Positions 1 to 9,417 are shown, numbered from the stretch's first letter. The stretch is DNA of 64,000 nt from an uncultured Alphaproteobacteria bacterium (GCA_944392535.1 CALXWY010000003.1:124001-188000); one strand, 5' to 3'. Program-made: numbers and translations. The notes: a model not told the origin generated them from the letters alone.

Positions 1-33
1 TGCAAAAACAGCCGTTAAAATAAATCTTGCCAT
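1..33 (-). CDS. 5' end of a secreted protein gene (partial)
   Basis: Eleven codons run off the left edge on the minus strand: an ATG at 33-31 followed by a basic residue and a hydrophobic stretch (MARFILTAVFA), as at the start of a signal peptide. A purine-rich AAAAGGG lies about 8 nt upstream of the ATG. Nothing can be said about function because only the extreme N-terminus is in the window. It is divergent from the hydrolase gene that starts at 186. Confidence 0.45.
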   Translation of the reverse strand, partial: MARFILTAVFA

Positions 34-185
34 AATATATGCCCTTTTCTCTCTGATAAATCTTAAAACATTTGCGCCCGCCGTGTCAAAGCAAAAATTT
101 ATGTTGAAAAACAGATATAGTTTAGAGTATAAATACTTAACAGAATCTGATAAATATTGGTAATTTTTTTTAAGGCGGTGAAAGA

Positions 186-845
186 ATGGTTGATATTATG
201 ATTGCCGGTGAAGCCGGAAAATTACATGCGGTGTATCATAAATCTGATACGCCCGCCGCGCCGTTGGCGGTTATTTTGTCGGGAAATCCACGTCAAAAGT
301 ATCATATGAACGATCGTGTGTCATATGCGATGTTTCGGGCGTTTATGGATATTGGTTTTTCTGTGGTGCGATTTAATTATCGCGGCGTGAATTATTCCGA
401 AGGTGCAATTGGAACCACGTCTGAAAATCTGTTGGATATTGCAACGGTTATTGACTGGATTCAAAATAAGAACGAAGACAGTGACAGAATATGGTTGGCG
501 GGGAATCAACTGGGGGCGTGGTATGTGTTACAGGCCATGATGCGTCGTCCCGAAGTGTCGGGATTTGCGTTGGTGTCGCCAGACCCGGCGGTCGCAGATT
601 TCGCGTTTTTGTCACCACGTCCAAATCGTGGGCTGTTGCTGCAAGGTGCGGCGGAATCTGATGATGCCAAGGCGTTCGCAACACACTTGACCCAAATTTT
701 GAAAAAACAGGCACAAATTGATTTGGAAACAATTCGTATCAAAAATGCGGATGAATATTATTCACAACCGGCTGATTTGCGCCAGATGTATAATGATTTA
801 AAGGCATATGTCGGACGCGAAAATGCGGATGACAAACTGTTGTAA
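186..845 (+). CDS. Alpha/beta-hydrolase-fold protein (COG2945-like), catalytic residues degenerate
   Basis: A 219-residue single-domain protein resembling the COG2945 alpha/beta hydrolases. It has an oxyanion-region SGNP near residues 32-35, the family block [13 protein letters not shown] at 61-73 and the nucleophile elbow at 106-110. In active relatives the elbow is GxSxG. Here it reads GNQLG, so Gln108 replaces the nucleophilic Ser. The usual C-terminal DHFF-type catalytic His is replaced by Glu in NADEYY near residue 190. It therefore looks non-hydrolytic and may be a binding or scaffold protein. The start has an AAGGCGG ribosome site just upstream. It lies 11 nt before ruvB and is probably co-transcribed with it. 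Confidence 0.75.
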   Translation: MVDIMIAGEAGKLHAVYHKSDTPAAPLAVILSGNPRQKYHMNDRVSYAMFRAFMDIGFSVVRFNYRGVNYSEGAIGTTSENLLDIATVIDWIQNKNEDSDRIWLAGNQLGAWYVLQAMMRRPEVSGFALVSPDPAVADFAFLSPRPNRGLLLQGAAESDDAKAFATHLTQILKKQAQIDLETIRIKNADEYYSQPADLRQMYNDLKAYVGRENADDKLL

Positions 846-856
846 TTACAATTCAA

Positions 857-1846
857 ATGCAAAATACAGACAGATTTTTAGACCCAAACGTACCAGATGA
901 AATGGCGGCGAATATCCGGCCACATTTGTTGGCAGATTTTATCGGTCATGATGCGCTGAAACAGAATTTGTCTGTATTTATTTCAGGCGCAAAATCACGT
1001 GGCGAAGCCATGGATCATGTGTTGCTGTATGGGCCACCGGGACTGGGCAAAACGACACTGGCGCACATCGTTGCAAATGAACTGGGGACAAATTTTCGTG
1101 CGACGTCGGCCCCGATGCTGACCAAGCAAGGCGATTTGGCGGCAATATTGACCGCGTTGGAACCAATGGACGTTTTGTTTATTGATGAAATACATCGTCT
1201 GCCAACGGCCATAGAAGAAGTTTTGTATTCGGCAATGGAAGACTTTAAGCTGGATATCATGTTGGGCGAAGGGCCGTCGGCGAAAAGTGTGCGAATTGAC
1301 CTGCCGCCGTTTACATTGGTGGGGGCGACAACGCGGACGGGGTTGTTATCTAATCCGTTGCGTGACAGGTTTGGAATTGATTTGCGATTGTCTTTTTATC
1401 CGTCAGACGATTTGGCGCGCATAGTTATGCGCAGTGCAAAAATACTGGGTACACCGATTGATTCTGGGGGGGCGAATATGTTGGCACGCAGTGCACGTGG
1501 AACACCACGTATCGCAAATCGTTTGTTGAAACGTGCGCGTGACTTTGCGGCGGCGTTGGGCCAGAATGAGATTTCGGCCAATACAATAAAAACGACATTG
1601 GCACAGTTGCGTATTGATGAATCTGGCCTGGACGAGATTGATCGTGAATACATGAATGCAATTGTGCGGCATTATGCAGGTGGCCCGGTCGGAATTGAAA
1701 ATCTGGCGGCGGCATTGTCTGAACCGGCCGATACCATAGAAGATGTAATTGAACCATATTTGATGCAGTTGGGATTTATTCAACGGACCCCGCGTGGACG
1801 TATTGTGACAGATGCTGGTTATGCGCATTTGGGATTAGAGAAATAA
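857..1846 (+). CDS. ruvB: Holliday junction branch-migration ATPase RuvB
   Basis: RuvB is the hexameric AAA+ motor that, with RuvA, drives Holliday-junction branch migration. The 329-residue protein has Walker [10 protein letters not shown] at about 59-67, Walker B with DEIH at 110-113, sensor block GATTRTG and the C-terminal winged-helix domain with the family block RTPRGR. Length and domain order are normal. The usual upstream partners ruvC and ruvA are not adjacent: a hydrolase-like gene is there instead. Downstream genes follow at 6 nt or less. A mutated copy of about 250 bp of this gene is present near 34.0 kb. Confidence 0.97.
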   Translation: MQNTDRFLDPNVPDEMAANIRPHLLADFIGHDALKQNLSVFISGAKSRGEAMDHVLLYGPPGLGKTTLAHIVANELGTNFRATSAPMLTKQGDLAAILTALEPMDVLFIDEIHRLPTAIEEVLYSAMEDFKLDIMLGEGPSAKSVRIDLPPFTLVGATTRTGLLSNPLRDRFGIDLRLSFYPSDDLARIVMRSAKILGTPIDSGGANMLARSARGTPRIANRLLKRARDFAAALGQNEISANTIKTTLAQLRIDESGLDEIDREYMNAIVRHYAGGPVGIENLAAALSEPADTIEDVIEPYLMQLGFIQRTPRGRIVTDAGYAHLGLEK

Positions 1847-1852
1847 TTAATC

Positions 1853-2464
1853 ATGGAAAATTTAGTTGATTTTTTTGCAATCGCGGAAAAATTAGAATGC
1901 GAATACAGATTGACGCGGATGTCTGATGGCGCACAACAGTCTGTTGCATCGCATTCGTGGAATATGACAGTAATGGCAATTGTTTTACGGCCATATCTGA
2001 CGCATCCGGTAAATATGGAACGCGTTATGAAAATGTGTGCACTGCATGATTTGCCAGAGGCGATTACGCATGATGTCCCATTACATGAACAAACGTCAGA
2101 TGTGCGTGCAAAAAAACATGCCCAGGAATCTGTGGCGGTTTCACAGATTACAAATTTGTTACACAATGATGATATTTGTAATGTTTTGGACGAATACGAA
2201 GAACGCAAATCACGCGAAGCGCGATTGGTCAAAGCCATAGATGTTTTGGATACTGCTGTTCAACATTTGTGTGCAGCGGATTTGAAATATGTTTCTGAAT
2301 ACGATAATAATTTTTATTGGAAGTTGTTTTTTTCAGATAAAATGGCAACTGGGTTTGACTTTGAACCTGTGTTGCGTGGCGTATTTGATGAAATTCGCCG
2401 GCGGGTGTCCATGCGGATGAAAAATGAACTGGGGATTGATTCAAGCATATTTATGGGGAAATAA
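1853..2464 (+). CDS. HD-domain 5'-deoxynucleotidase (YfbR-like)
   Basis: A 203-residue HD-superfamily metal-dependent phosphohydrolase. Visible metal ligands are H34 (ASHSW), the H65-D66 doublet (ALHDLPE) and D130 (KAIDVLD), spaced almost as in E. coli YfbR, which dephosphorylates deoxynucleoside monophosphates. The likely role is nucleotide pool turnover in the cytosol. The gene starts 6 nt after ruvB and ends 2 nt before the ybgC start, so it is inserted in what is normally a direct ruvB-ybgC junction. Confidence 0.8.
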   Translation: MENLVDFFAIAEKLECEYRLTRMSDGAQQSVASHSWNMTVMAIVLRPYLTHPVNMERVMKMCALHDLPEAITHDVPLHEQTSDVRAKKHAQESVAVSQITNLLHNDDICNVLDEYEERKSREARLVKAIDVLDTAVQHLCAADLKYVSEYDNNFYWKLFFSDKMATGFDFEPVLRGVFDEIRRRVSMRMKNELGIDSSIFMGK

Positions 2465-2466
2465 AA

Positions 2467-2844
2467 ATGAAGACATATACTTTTCCGTTCGCAATTGCGT
2501 ATGCGGACACAGATGCCGGTGGAATTGCGTATCATGGGGCGTATATTGAAATCGCTGAACGGGCGCGCATGAATATATTGCGTGGAATAAAATTCCCAGA
2601 TGGCGACATTGGGTTTGTTGTACGTGATTTGAATATTCGCTATGTTCGGCCGTTGTTTCTGGGTGATGAATTTGTTGTTGAAACAACAGTGACAAAATTT
2701 GGGGCGGCATCAATGTCGGTGGAACAAAAGTTCGTGAAAAATGGTGAAATTTGTGCTATACTGTCGGGGACAGCGGCGTACATTGGTGCAAATATGATGC
2801 CACGGCGCATACCAAATGATGTGGCGGCACCATTCATGGAATAA
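2467..2844 (+). CDS. ybgC: Acyl-CoA thioesterase YbgC, Tol-Pal associated
   Basis: A 125-residue hot-dog-fold thioesterase. The N-terminal signature YADTDAGGIAYHGAYIEIAE carries the catalytic Asp of the 4-hydroxybenzoyl-CoA thioesterase class. YbgC hydrolyses acyl-CoAs near the inner membrane and is classically the first gene of the tol-pal cluster. Here it follows the HD nucleotidase at 2 nt and precedes tolQ, which supports the assignment. Length is normal for the family. Confidence 0.9.
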   Translation: MKTYTFPFAIAYADTDAGGIAYHGAYIEIAERARMNILRGIKFPDGDIGFVVRDLNIRYVRPLFLGDEFVVETTVTKFGAASMSVEQKFVKNGEICAILSGTAAYIGANMMPRRIPNDVAAPFME

Positions 2845-2872
2845 TTAAATATAATATAAAGGAAGGAATAAT

Positions 2873-3379
2873 ATGGGTAACAGTTTTTCTTTGGTTAATT
2901 TGTTTACTGGCGATTGGATGACATTGTTTATATCGCTGGTTCTGGTTTTGGCCAGTATTATATCATGGGCGGTCATAATTGAAAAAATCCGTTTGTGGCA
3001 TATGAACAAGAAAAATCCAGTAAAAATTAAAAATGGCGATAATTTAACATTGATTGCAGATAAATTAATTCGGCCGTTTGATAAAAATTTGTGGTTTCTG
3101 TCAATGGTATCGTATGTTGCACCTTTTATCGGGCTGTTTGGTACGATTTGGGGCGTAATGGATTCGTTTGCGTCAATTGGTGTGAATCAGTCTGTGTCAA
3201 TTGGTGTTATTGCGCCCGGGTTGTCAACTGCACTGGGAACAACCGCGCTTGGGTTGATTGCGGCGGTGCCAGCGGCGATTGCGTACCAGTATTTCAGTAA
3301 AAAGTCAGATGATTTATATGACGTCTTGACCGAACGTGTCAAAGAAATGAAATCAGAAAAACAGCACAAGGATAAATAA
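2873..3379 (+). CDS. tolQ: TolQ/ExbB-family proton channel subunit
   Basis: MotA/TolQ/ExbB proton-channel family protein, 168 residues against about 230 for typical TolQ. The N-terminal membrane segment (roughly residues 15-35) and the paired C-terminal helices are present, with the family blocks FIGLFGTIWGVM and TALGTTALGLIAAVPA. TolQ pairs with TolR to harness proton motive force for outer-membrane constriction at division. A GGAAGGAA ribosome site precedes the ATG. The cytoplasmic loop is shorter than usual. The tolR start follows 4 nt after the stop, so the two are translationally linked. Confidence 0.9.
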   Translation: MGNSFSLVNLFTGDWMTLFISLVLVLASIISWAVIIEKIRLWHMNKKNPVKIKNGDNLTLIADKLIRPFDKNLWFLSMVSYVAPFIGLFGTIWGVMDSFASIGVNQSVSIGVIAPGLSTALGTTALGLIAAVPAAIAYQYFSKKSDDLYDVLTERVKEMKSEKQHKDK

Positions 3380-3382
3380 ATT

Positions 3383-3790
3383 ATGACACGCAGAAGATAC
3401 AGAAATACTGATGTCAATATATCACTGACGCCGATGATTGATATTATGACGGTGTTGTTGGCGGTGTTTATGGTGACAACACCGATGCTGACCACGGGGA
3501 TTGATTTGGATTTGCCAAATGCGGGAAATTCTGTGTTGTCTGGCAATGATCATGCAATTCAGATCAGTGTTGATTCCCAGGGGCGTTATTATGTTGGTGA
3601 AACAGAACTGTCGCGTGATGATGCGGTGAAACGTGTTGTGGCGATGCGCGGCGAAAATCCTGATTTAACAATAATCATAAACGGCGATACGTCGGCGGAT
3701 TATGGTGCGGTTATGTCAGTTATGGGACAATTAAAAGACGCCGGGTTCCAGCGTGTTGGATTGCGCACTCGTGTCGGGCAAAAACAGTAA
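3383..3790 (+). CDS. tolR: TolR/ExbD-family biopolymer transport protein
   Basis: A 135-residue ExbD/TolR protein: a short basic N-terminus, one membrane helix with the conserved Asp in the family motif LTPMIDIMTVLLAVFM, and a periplasmic domain. The Asp in the helix is the proton-path residue of the family. Placement between tolQ and a TolA-like gene, with only a few bases between them, makes TolR much more likely than ExbD. Confidence 0.9.
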   Translation: MTRRRYRNTDVNISLTPMIDIMTVLLAVFMVTTPMLTTGIDLDLPNAGNSVLSGNDHAIQISVDSQGRYYVGETELSRDDAVKRVVAMRGENPDLTIIINGDTSADYGAVMSVMGQLKDAGFQRVGLRTRVGQKQ

Positions 3791-3791
3791 C

Positions 3792-4568
3792 ATGAAAATT
3801 GTGGACAGATTTTCATCAGAAAACTTATTAATATCAATATGCGGGCATTTGGTATTGTTGGCGTTAATGGTTACGTCATTTGTTGTTGTGGTTGATCGTG
3901 CACAATTGGTTGCCCCAGACAGGATAGAGATACTGGAAATAGATTTGGATTCGGTTAATGTTGGTGGTGATGAAACGGTGCTGTACAACGTTGGCGACGA
4001 TACAGAACCGATCCCAGAACCAGAATTAAATCAAGATGTGGCGAATGAACCATCAACGCCAGAAATTCCAGAACCAGAAACAATTGAACCAGAACAAATT
4101 GTTGCCCCCAGTTTGGCTGATGTGACACCGGTTGCCCCAGAAATTCCGGAACCGGTATTGAATGCTGTGGATGATGCAGGTGAAAAAATACCGACGCCAA
4201 AGAAAAAGAAATCCGTTGTGCGTGTTAATCGCGAAGTTGTGTCGCTGGACCGTACATTAACAGTGTCGGTTATTGACGCGTTGCGTGTTGCGATGACGCG
4301 CTGTTGGGTTATTGATACCCAGCGTACCGATTTGGGTGATATTCGTGCGGTTGCGCACTTGACGATGCGGCGAAACGGAACCGTCCGTGACGTTTGGTTT
4401 GAATCCGCCGCGCGCGCAGAAACAGATATGGCCTTTGCGTATGTGTTGGATACAATTCGTGCGGCAATAAATACGTGCCAACCGTTCAGGATGTTGCCGC
4501 CGGATGAGTTTGAAAAATGGGAAAAAATCCAATTAACATTCTATCCGACCCAGGGCAAGGTTATGTAG
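3792..4568 (+). CDS. tolA: TolA-like energy-transducing protein
   Basis: Start chosen at the ATG one base after the tolR stop, giving 258 residues. An earlier in-frame codon lies inside tolR and is less likely. Layout: membrane anchor at about 12-33, an acidic proline-rich periplasmic linker with repeated PEIPEPE units (about 70-130), a basic patch, and a C-terminal TonB/TolA-type domain with two Cys. TolA bridges TolQR to the outer membrane. The linker is far shorter than the long helical TolA of E. coli. tolB and pal do not follow: a terminator and rnpB come next. Confidence 0.8.
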   Translation: MKIVDRFSSENLLISICGHLVLLALMVTSFVVVVDRAQLVAPDRIEILEIDLDSVNVGGDETVLYNVGDDTEPIPEPELNQDVANEPSTPEIPEPETIEPEQIVAPSLADVTPVAPEIPEPVLNAVDDAGEKIPTPKKKKSVVRVNREVVSLDRTLTVSVIDALRVAMTRCWVIDTQRTDLGDIRAVAHLTMRRNGTVRDVWFESAARAETDMAFAYVLDTIRAAINTCQPFRMLPPDEFEKWEKIQLTFYPTQGKVM

Positions 4569-4579
4569 CAAACAAAAAC

Positions 4580-4606
4580 CCGCGATTATATAATCGCGGA
4601 TTTTTT
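4580..4606 (+). terminator. Intrinsic terminator of the ruvB-tolA gene run
   Basis: A 9-bp perfect stem (CCGCGATTA with TAATCGCGG) and a two-base loop, followed by a T-run, just after the tolA stop. The RNase P RNA on the opposite strand ends directly beyond it. Confidence 0.9.
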
Positions 4607-4609
4607 ATG

Positions 4610-4942
4610 TACAGACGCCCGATAAGCCGGATTCTGTTCTGCCCTGGCCTTGTTGTTGCCAACCAAAACCGGGGTAGCGAGCATAATTAGTCTGCATAAT
4701 GTGTTACCACAATATGTCAAGCCTTCTACCCGTCCCCTTGTTTGGGACACACATTGGGGACCTATTTGAAGTTGCTGCGCGCAGAGATTGCCCGTTTCAC
4801 CCGATATGTTTCAATCGATTCGTCACTGTTGCTCTGATCGTCGGGTTGCCCCGCCCGGTCATTAGCCGGTACGCCGTCCCATGCAGTCCGGACTTTCCTC
4901 CAATTTTCCAAAGAAAATCAGCTATGCTCTGTTCGTCTGCAC
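4610..4942 (-). ncRNA. rnpB: RNase P RNA (type A)
   Basis: The catalytic RNA of RNase P, which matures tRNA 5' ends. Read on the minus strand it has the conserved 5' block GGAGGAAAGTCCGG, the central ACAGTGACG-type segment and the 3' signature ACAGAATCCGGCTTATCGGGC. CAGACG near 4934-4939 pairs with CGTCTG near 4612-4617 to form helix P1, which fixes both ends to within a few bases. Reading frames that cross it on either strand are not genes. Confidence 0.95.
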
Positions 4943-4950
4943 TGTGGTGC

Positions 4951-4979
4951 ATTTTATCATTGATTTTGCAATTATCAAT
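4951..4979 (-). promoter_or_regulatory. rnpB promoter
   Basis: On the minus strand, TTGATA (-35) and TAAAAT (-10) are separated by 17 bp and placed so that transcription starts about 7 bp further on, at the deduced 5' end of RNase P RNA. Confidence 0.7.
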
Positions 4980-5048
4980 ATAAATTGAATTTTTTACTTG
5001 CACAACATCTGCCGTTTTTCATAAAATGGGCGTGTAAAGAGAAAAAAA

Positions 5049-5908
5049 GTCAGAAGACTGTCAAAAATTTTACGCATTTTTGCGTGTTTGTTTGCGTTGT
5101 TTTTTGTTGTTGATGCGTCCGGTGCGGGGTATACATGCTCTGCGTCGTCCAAGAAATATACATCATGCAAATCCGGATATTATATGTATGGTGGTACAGG
5201 TGCCGGGAATTCATGTAAAAATGTCCGACGGGGTATCCGAACTCGGATGGTGGTACGGGTGGTGTAACGGTGTGTTACAGTAATACAAAATCCCGTGCAT
5301 GGACCGGCAGCCAGGTTAACGGCAGTACGCCCAGTGGATGTGCCAGTGTAACGTGTAAAACATGTTCTGGGTCGGCATGTAATTATGTTGCATATTCCAA
5401 CAGTGCTGGTACGGGCGATGGCACAATAAAGGGTGGTTGCAGTAGTAATAGCGCCAGTTGTACCAAGACCCCAAAGACAGTTACGGCCAGTACGGACCAT
5501 TACGTCAGTGGTACGTCTTGTCCGACATGCCCAACGGGATATCCGAACTCGGATGGTGGGAACATTGGTCAAAGCATGTGCTATAAGACATGTGAAGACA
5601 TAGATATTACCGGTGGGACGAATGTACCGACCAGTGGCACAGCGTATTATCCTGCCAGTTGCACATATACGACGGTTTGTGACGATGGGTATAATCTGAC
5701 GGGGACAAACACGTGCAGCCAGTTATGTACACTGGGTGTGACCAGTCTGCGTACGGGCAATGGTGTGACGATACCGTTGTACAGTTCGGCATTATCCACG
5801 CCATCGTTAAACATTGGTACTGGTGGTGTATGCTATGGCATATTGGAAAGTGGTGCAGGAACACTGAACATCCAATATGACGGCAAAACGTATCATGTAA
5901 TTGATTAA
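5049..5908 (+). pseudogene. Cys-rich secreted surface protein, disrupted
   Basis: Two frames together describe one secreted, Cys- and Gly-rich protein. The first (5049 to about 5221) encodes a basic start plus hydrophobic signal peptide ending near DASGA, then CSASSKKYTSCKSGYYMYGG. The second (from about 5222 to 5908) carries on with CPTGYPNSDGG and about 225 further residues with many CxxC pairs. They meet at an A5 run (5217-5221), where one base is missing or two are extra. The expected start codon position reads GTC instead of ATG, and no good in-frame start lies upstream. The motif CPTGYPNSDGG occurs twice. No enzyme domain is recognised. It could be a true pseudogene, a slippage-controlled gene or a sequencing error at the A-run. 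Confidence 0.65.
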
Positions 5909-5924
5909 GAATATCAGTGATAAA

Positions 5925-5955
5925 AATATCCGGTCATTTATGGCCGGATATTTTA
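5925..5955. terminator. Bidirectional terminator
   Basis: A 9-bp stem (AATATCCGG with CCGGATATT) flanked by A- and T-rich tracts between convergent genes. It can serve the Cys-rich gene on the plus strand and the small ORF ending at 5966 on the minus strand. Confidence 0.85.
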
Positions 5956-5965
5956 TATATGTGTT

Positions 5966-6184
5966 TTATTTTCGGTGTTCCCCCTGGTGTCGGGCGGCAA
6001 CCAATGCGGTGCGTAAAGATTGTTCGGCAATTTGACGGATCTTTTGTGCAAACGTTCGCATATTCATTGCGTCGGCAACCCCATCGGCAAAAATTTGTGA
6101 TATATATTCAATTTGACTGGGGGCGATAACAAAATGTTCGCTGGTTATATCAGATGGCTTTAATTTATATACAGATTCACGCAT
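5966..6184 (-). CDS. Small conserved-looking protein, unknown function
   Basis: A 72-residue soluble, mostly helical protein with no recognised domain. It is likely real: the ATG is preceded by a strong GAGGGGG ribosome site, the stop is followed by a terminator, and the composition matches neighbouring genes. It has no Cys, no signal peptide and no membrane segment. It is divergent from secA, with about 120 bp between the starts. Confidence 0.6.
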   Translation of the reverse strand: MRESVYKLKPSDITSEHFVIAPSQIEYISQIFADGVADAMNMRTFAQKIRQIAEQSLRTALVAARHQGEHRK

Positions 6185-6306
6185 TTTATCCCCCTCATTT
6201 TTATATTACAAGACTTGTTTGTTTTCTTATTTGCATTATATCATAAAGTATCTTGACCGCAAGATGCAAAGTTGCTATAAATTATGGACAAAACAAGGAT
6301 TGGGTA

Positions 6307-8916
6307 ATGTTAAAGAATTTTATTGGTAGATTACTTGGCTCGGCCAATGACAGAATTGTAAAGTCTTATGATAAAACAGTTTCGTTGATTAATGATTTAG
6401 AACCAAAATATCATGCAATGTCAGATGAAGAATTACGCGCACAGACGGATGTATTGCGTAATCGTCTGGCAAATGGCGAAAAAGAAAAAGATATTTTGGC
6501 GGACGCGTTTGCCGTCGTTCGCGAGGCGTCGTTGCGGTCAATCGGTCTGCGGCATTTTAATGTGCAATTAATTGGTGGAATGGTTTTGAATAATGGCCAA
6601 ATTGCAGAAATGAAAACAGGTGAAGGTAAAACGCTGGTCGCGACGTTGGCGTTGTATCTGAAGGCTCTGCACGGGCGTGGTGCACATCTGATTACGGTTA
6701 ATGATTATTTGGCGTCGCGTGACGCAAACTGGATGGGGCAAGTATACAAATTTTTAGGCTTGACCGTTGGTATTATCCAACATGATATGACCGATGATGA
6801 ACGCCGTGCAGCATATGCATGCGATATTACGTATGTCACAAATTCTGAATTAGGATTTGATTATTTGCGCGATAATATGAAATTTACCAAGGCACAGCAA
6901 GTGTTGCGTCCATTATTCTTTGCCATCGTTGACGAAGTAGACAGCATTTTGATTGATGAAGCGCGTACACCACTGATTATTTCTGGGCCTGCCGAAGATA
7001 CCAGTGAATTATATGAAAAAGTTGATGCGGTGGTGGCACAACTGGGACCAGATGATTACAAGAAAGATGAAAAAGATCGTCATGTAACATTGACAGAATC
7101 AGGGGTTGATACTGTAACAAAATTGTTGCAGGACGCAGGATTGCTAATCGGGGATAATTTGTATGCGTCTGAGAATGCCGCCGTGGTTATGCATATTCAG
7201 CAATCATTGTTGGCGCATCATTTGTACCAGAAAAATGTTAACTATGTCGTGCGCAATGGTGAAATTTTAATCGTAGATGAATTTACCGGGCGTGTTATGA
7301 CCGGACGCCGGTTTGGTAAAGGTTTGCACCAGGCGATTGAGGCCAAAGAACATGTCAAGGTTCAGCCAGAAAATCAAACAGTGTCCAGTATATCTTACCA
7401 GAACTTGTTCCGGTTGTATCCAACATTGGCCGGAATGACCGGAACCGCCATGACCGAAGCCGCAGAATTTGAAGAAATTTATAAACTGCGCGTTGTGTCT
7501 ATACCAACAAATCGGCCGGTCGCACGTGTTGACCATCATGATGAAATATATCGCAATAAAGAAGAAAAATATGACGCGATTATTAAACAAATTTCAGAAT
7601 GTATGTCACGAAATCAGCCGGTATTGGTCGGAACCGTGTCAATTGAAAAGTCTGAAGAACTGGCCGCGATTGTACGTAAAAAATTAAATATTAACCCGGC
7701 CGTGCTGAATGCAAAACATCATGAATCCGAAGCAAAAATTGTCGCCCAGGCCGGTGCCCCAGGCGCGGTCACAATCGCAACCAATATGGCGGGCCGCGGA
7801 ACAGATATTAAACTGGGCGGAAATGCCGAAGAATTAATTGCAGAACTGGATCCGGATGATGTGGATTTTGATGCAAAAAAACAAGAAATCTATGACAGAA
7901 TAGAAAAAAATAAAAAACAGGTCTTGGATGCCGGTGGCTTGTATGTAATTGGTACAGAACGTCATGAATCGCGTCGTATTGATAATCAATTGCGTGGACG
8001 CAGTGGACGTCAAGGTGATCCCGGTGATTCAAAGTTCTTTTTGGCGTTGGATGACGATTTAATGCGTATCTTTGGGGCCGCACGGTTACAGGGAATGTTG
8101 ACCACATTGGGATTAAAGCCAGGTGAAGCAATTACCCATCCGTGGATAACCAAGGCATTGGAAAAAGCACAAAAGCGTGTTGAAGCACGGTATTTTGAAT
8201 CCCGCAAAGAATTGCTGAAATATGATGACGTTATGAATGAACAGCGTGGCGTTGTTTACAAACAGCGCGATGATTTAATGGTGTCTGATGATTTGGCACC
8301 GCTGGCAAGCGAAATGATTGGCGATGTCGTAGAACTGATTTGTGAAAACAATATCCCAGAAAAAGCGCATCCGGCAGATTGGAATTTGCGCGGAATTCAT
8401 GATGCAATGATGCGTGCATTTGCATTGGATATCACGGATATTGATAAATGGAAAACAGACGAAACAATATCAGAACATCGGGCGTATGAAATCTTGAATA
8501 ATTTGGCAATGCGCAGATATCAAAGCCAGGCCGAAAAGTATGGCCCAGAATTAATGCAAATGGCGTCACGACAAATGATGCTGGGGGCGTTGGATACGGT
8601 ATGGAAACGCCATTTACAGCAAATGGACTATTTGCAGACGGCAATTGGACTGCGTGGGTATGCCCAACGAAACCCGTTGTATGAATATAAGCGGGAAGCA
8701 TTAGGGTTGTTCAAAAATACGATTAATAATTTCAAAATTATGTCTGTGTCGTATATTTGTCGGATGGAATTAACACGCGAAGATGTTGCCGCCACAGAAA
8801 AAGAACATGCGCGGCATGACGCGGCATTAAACCAGGCGGGCGAAGCACGTCGGAATGCCCCATGCCCATGTGGTTCGGGCTTAAAATATAAGCATTGTTG
8901 TGGTAAATTAAAATAA
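6307..8916 (+). CDS. secA: Preprotein translocase ATPase SecA
   Basis: The motor that pushes secretory proteins through SecYEG. Start chosen at the ATG at 6307 (MLKNFIGRLLG), where SecA proteins begin and an AAGGAT site lies upstream; an upstream in-frame codon would add 18 unrelated residues. The 869-residue product has Walker A MKTGEGKT near 102-109, DEVDSILIDEARTP in motif II, the GTERHESRRIDNQLRGRSGR region of the second RecA-like domain, and the C-terminal zinc motif CPCGSGLKYKHCC for SecB and lipid contact. A terminator follows, so it is transcribed alone. Confidence 0.98.
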   Translation: MLKNFIGRLLGSANDRIVKSYDKTVSLINDLEPKYHAMSDEELRAQTDVLRNRLANGEKEKDILADAFAVVREASLRSIGLRHFNVQLIGGMVLNNGQIAEMKTGEGKTLVATLALYLKALHGRGAHLITVNDYLASRDANWMGQVYKFLGLTVGIIQHDMTDDERRAAYACDITYVTNSELGFDYLRDNMKFTKAQQVLRPLFFAIVDEVDSILIDEARTPLIISGPAEDTSELYEKVDAVVAQLGPDDYKKDEKDRHVTLTESGVDTVTKLLQDAGLLIGDNLYASENAAVVMHIQQSLLAHHLYQKNVNYVVRNGEILIVDEFTGRVMTGRRFGKGLHQAIEAKEHVKVQPENQTVSSISYQNLFRLYPTLAGMTGTAMTEAAEFEEIYKLRVVSIPTNRPVARVDHHDEIYRNKEEKYDAIIKQISECMSRNQPVLVGTVSIEKSEELAAIVRKKLNINPAVLNAKHHESEAKIVAQAGAPGAVTIATNMAGRGTDIKLGGNAEELIAELDPDDVDFDAKKQEIYDRIEKNKKQVLDAGGLYVIGTERHESRRIDNQLRGRSGRQGDPGDSKFFLALDDDLMRIFGAARLQGMLTTLGLKPGEAITHPWITKALEKAQKRVEARYFESRKELLKYDDVMNEQRGVVYKQRDDLMVSDDLAPLASEMIGDVVELICENNIPEKAHPADWNLRGIHDAMMRAFALDITDIDKWKTDETISEHRAYEILNNLAMRRYQSQAEKYGPELMQMASRQMMLGALDTVWKRHLQQMDYLQTAIGLRGYAQRNPLYEYKREALGLFKNTINNFKIMSVSYICRMELTREDVAATEKEHARHDAALNQAGEARRNAPCPCGSGLKYKHCCGKLK

Positions 8917-8917
8917 A

Positions 8918-8943
8918 ACATCCGCCAATTGGCGGATGTTTTT
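8918..8943. terminator. Bidirectional terminator between secA and tadA
   Basis: A 9-bp perfect stem ACATCCGCC / GGCGGATGT with loop AATT and a T-run. The convergent tadA gene ends 13 bp further on. Confidence 0.9.
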
Positions 8944-8956
8944 GTGTCAGATGAAT

Positions 8957-9400
8957 TTATTTACGACGTGCCACAAAAAAATCACGTAACATTTTTGCAG
9001 ATTCTTTGGCATATGTTGTATCGTGGATAACGTTCGGACGCCACAGATGACGGTCGTTGTCATATATACGTGCGTTGTGCGCGATTCCCCCGCCCTTTTC
9101 GTCTGTGGCGGCATAGTATATATTACGAATTCGGGCCAATGATATCGCCGTTGCGCACATCGCACATGGTTCCAATGTTACGTATATGTCACAATTATCA
9201 AGAAATTTTACCCCCAGTTTGCGGCATGCGCGATTTATTGCGACAATTTCGGCATGTAATGTTGGGTTTTGTTTCTGTTGCACTTGGTTTTCACCGCGCG
9301 CAATAATTTTATTGTCGCGCACAATGACGGCACCAATTGGCACATCGTCGTGTGATTGGGCCCGAATTGCTGAATTAATGGCTTGCTTCATAAATATCAT
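8957..9400 (-). CDS. tadA: tRNA-specific adenosine deaminase TadA
   Basis: Deaminates A34 of tRNA-Arg(ACG) to inosine. The zinc-dependent deaminase motifs are HAEI (catalytic Glu) and PCAMC. The start is uncertain: three in-frame ATGs exist at 9427, 9400 and 9391. I prefer 9400 because MIFMKQAINSAI aligns best with the family N-terminus and because 9427 would overlap the divergent rsmD start. No clear ribosome site is visible for any of them. Length (147 residues) is normal. Confidence 0.9.
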   Translation of the reverse strand: MIFMKQAINSAIRAQSHDDVPIGAVIVRDNKIIARGENQVQQKQNPTLHAEIVAINRACRKLGVKFLDNCDIYVTLEPCAMCATAISLARIRNIYYAATDEKGGGIAHNARIYDNDRHLWRPNVIHDTTYAKESAKMLRDFFVARRK

Positions 9401-9417
9401 GATGTACACTGTAATGC

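Noticed and set aside
4699..5003. Protein-coding frames across 4.7-5.0 kb
   Set aside because: They lie within RNase P RNA and its promoter, identified by conserved sequence and helix P1.
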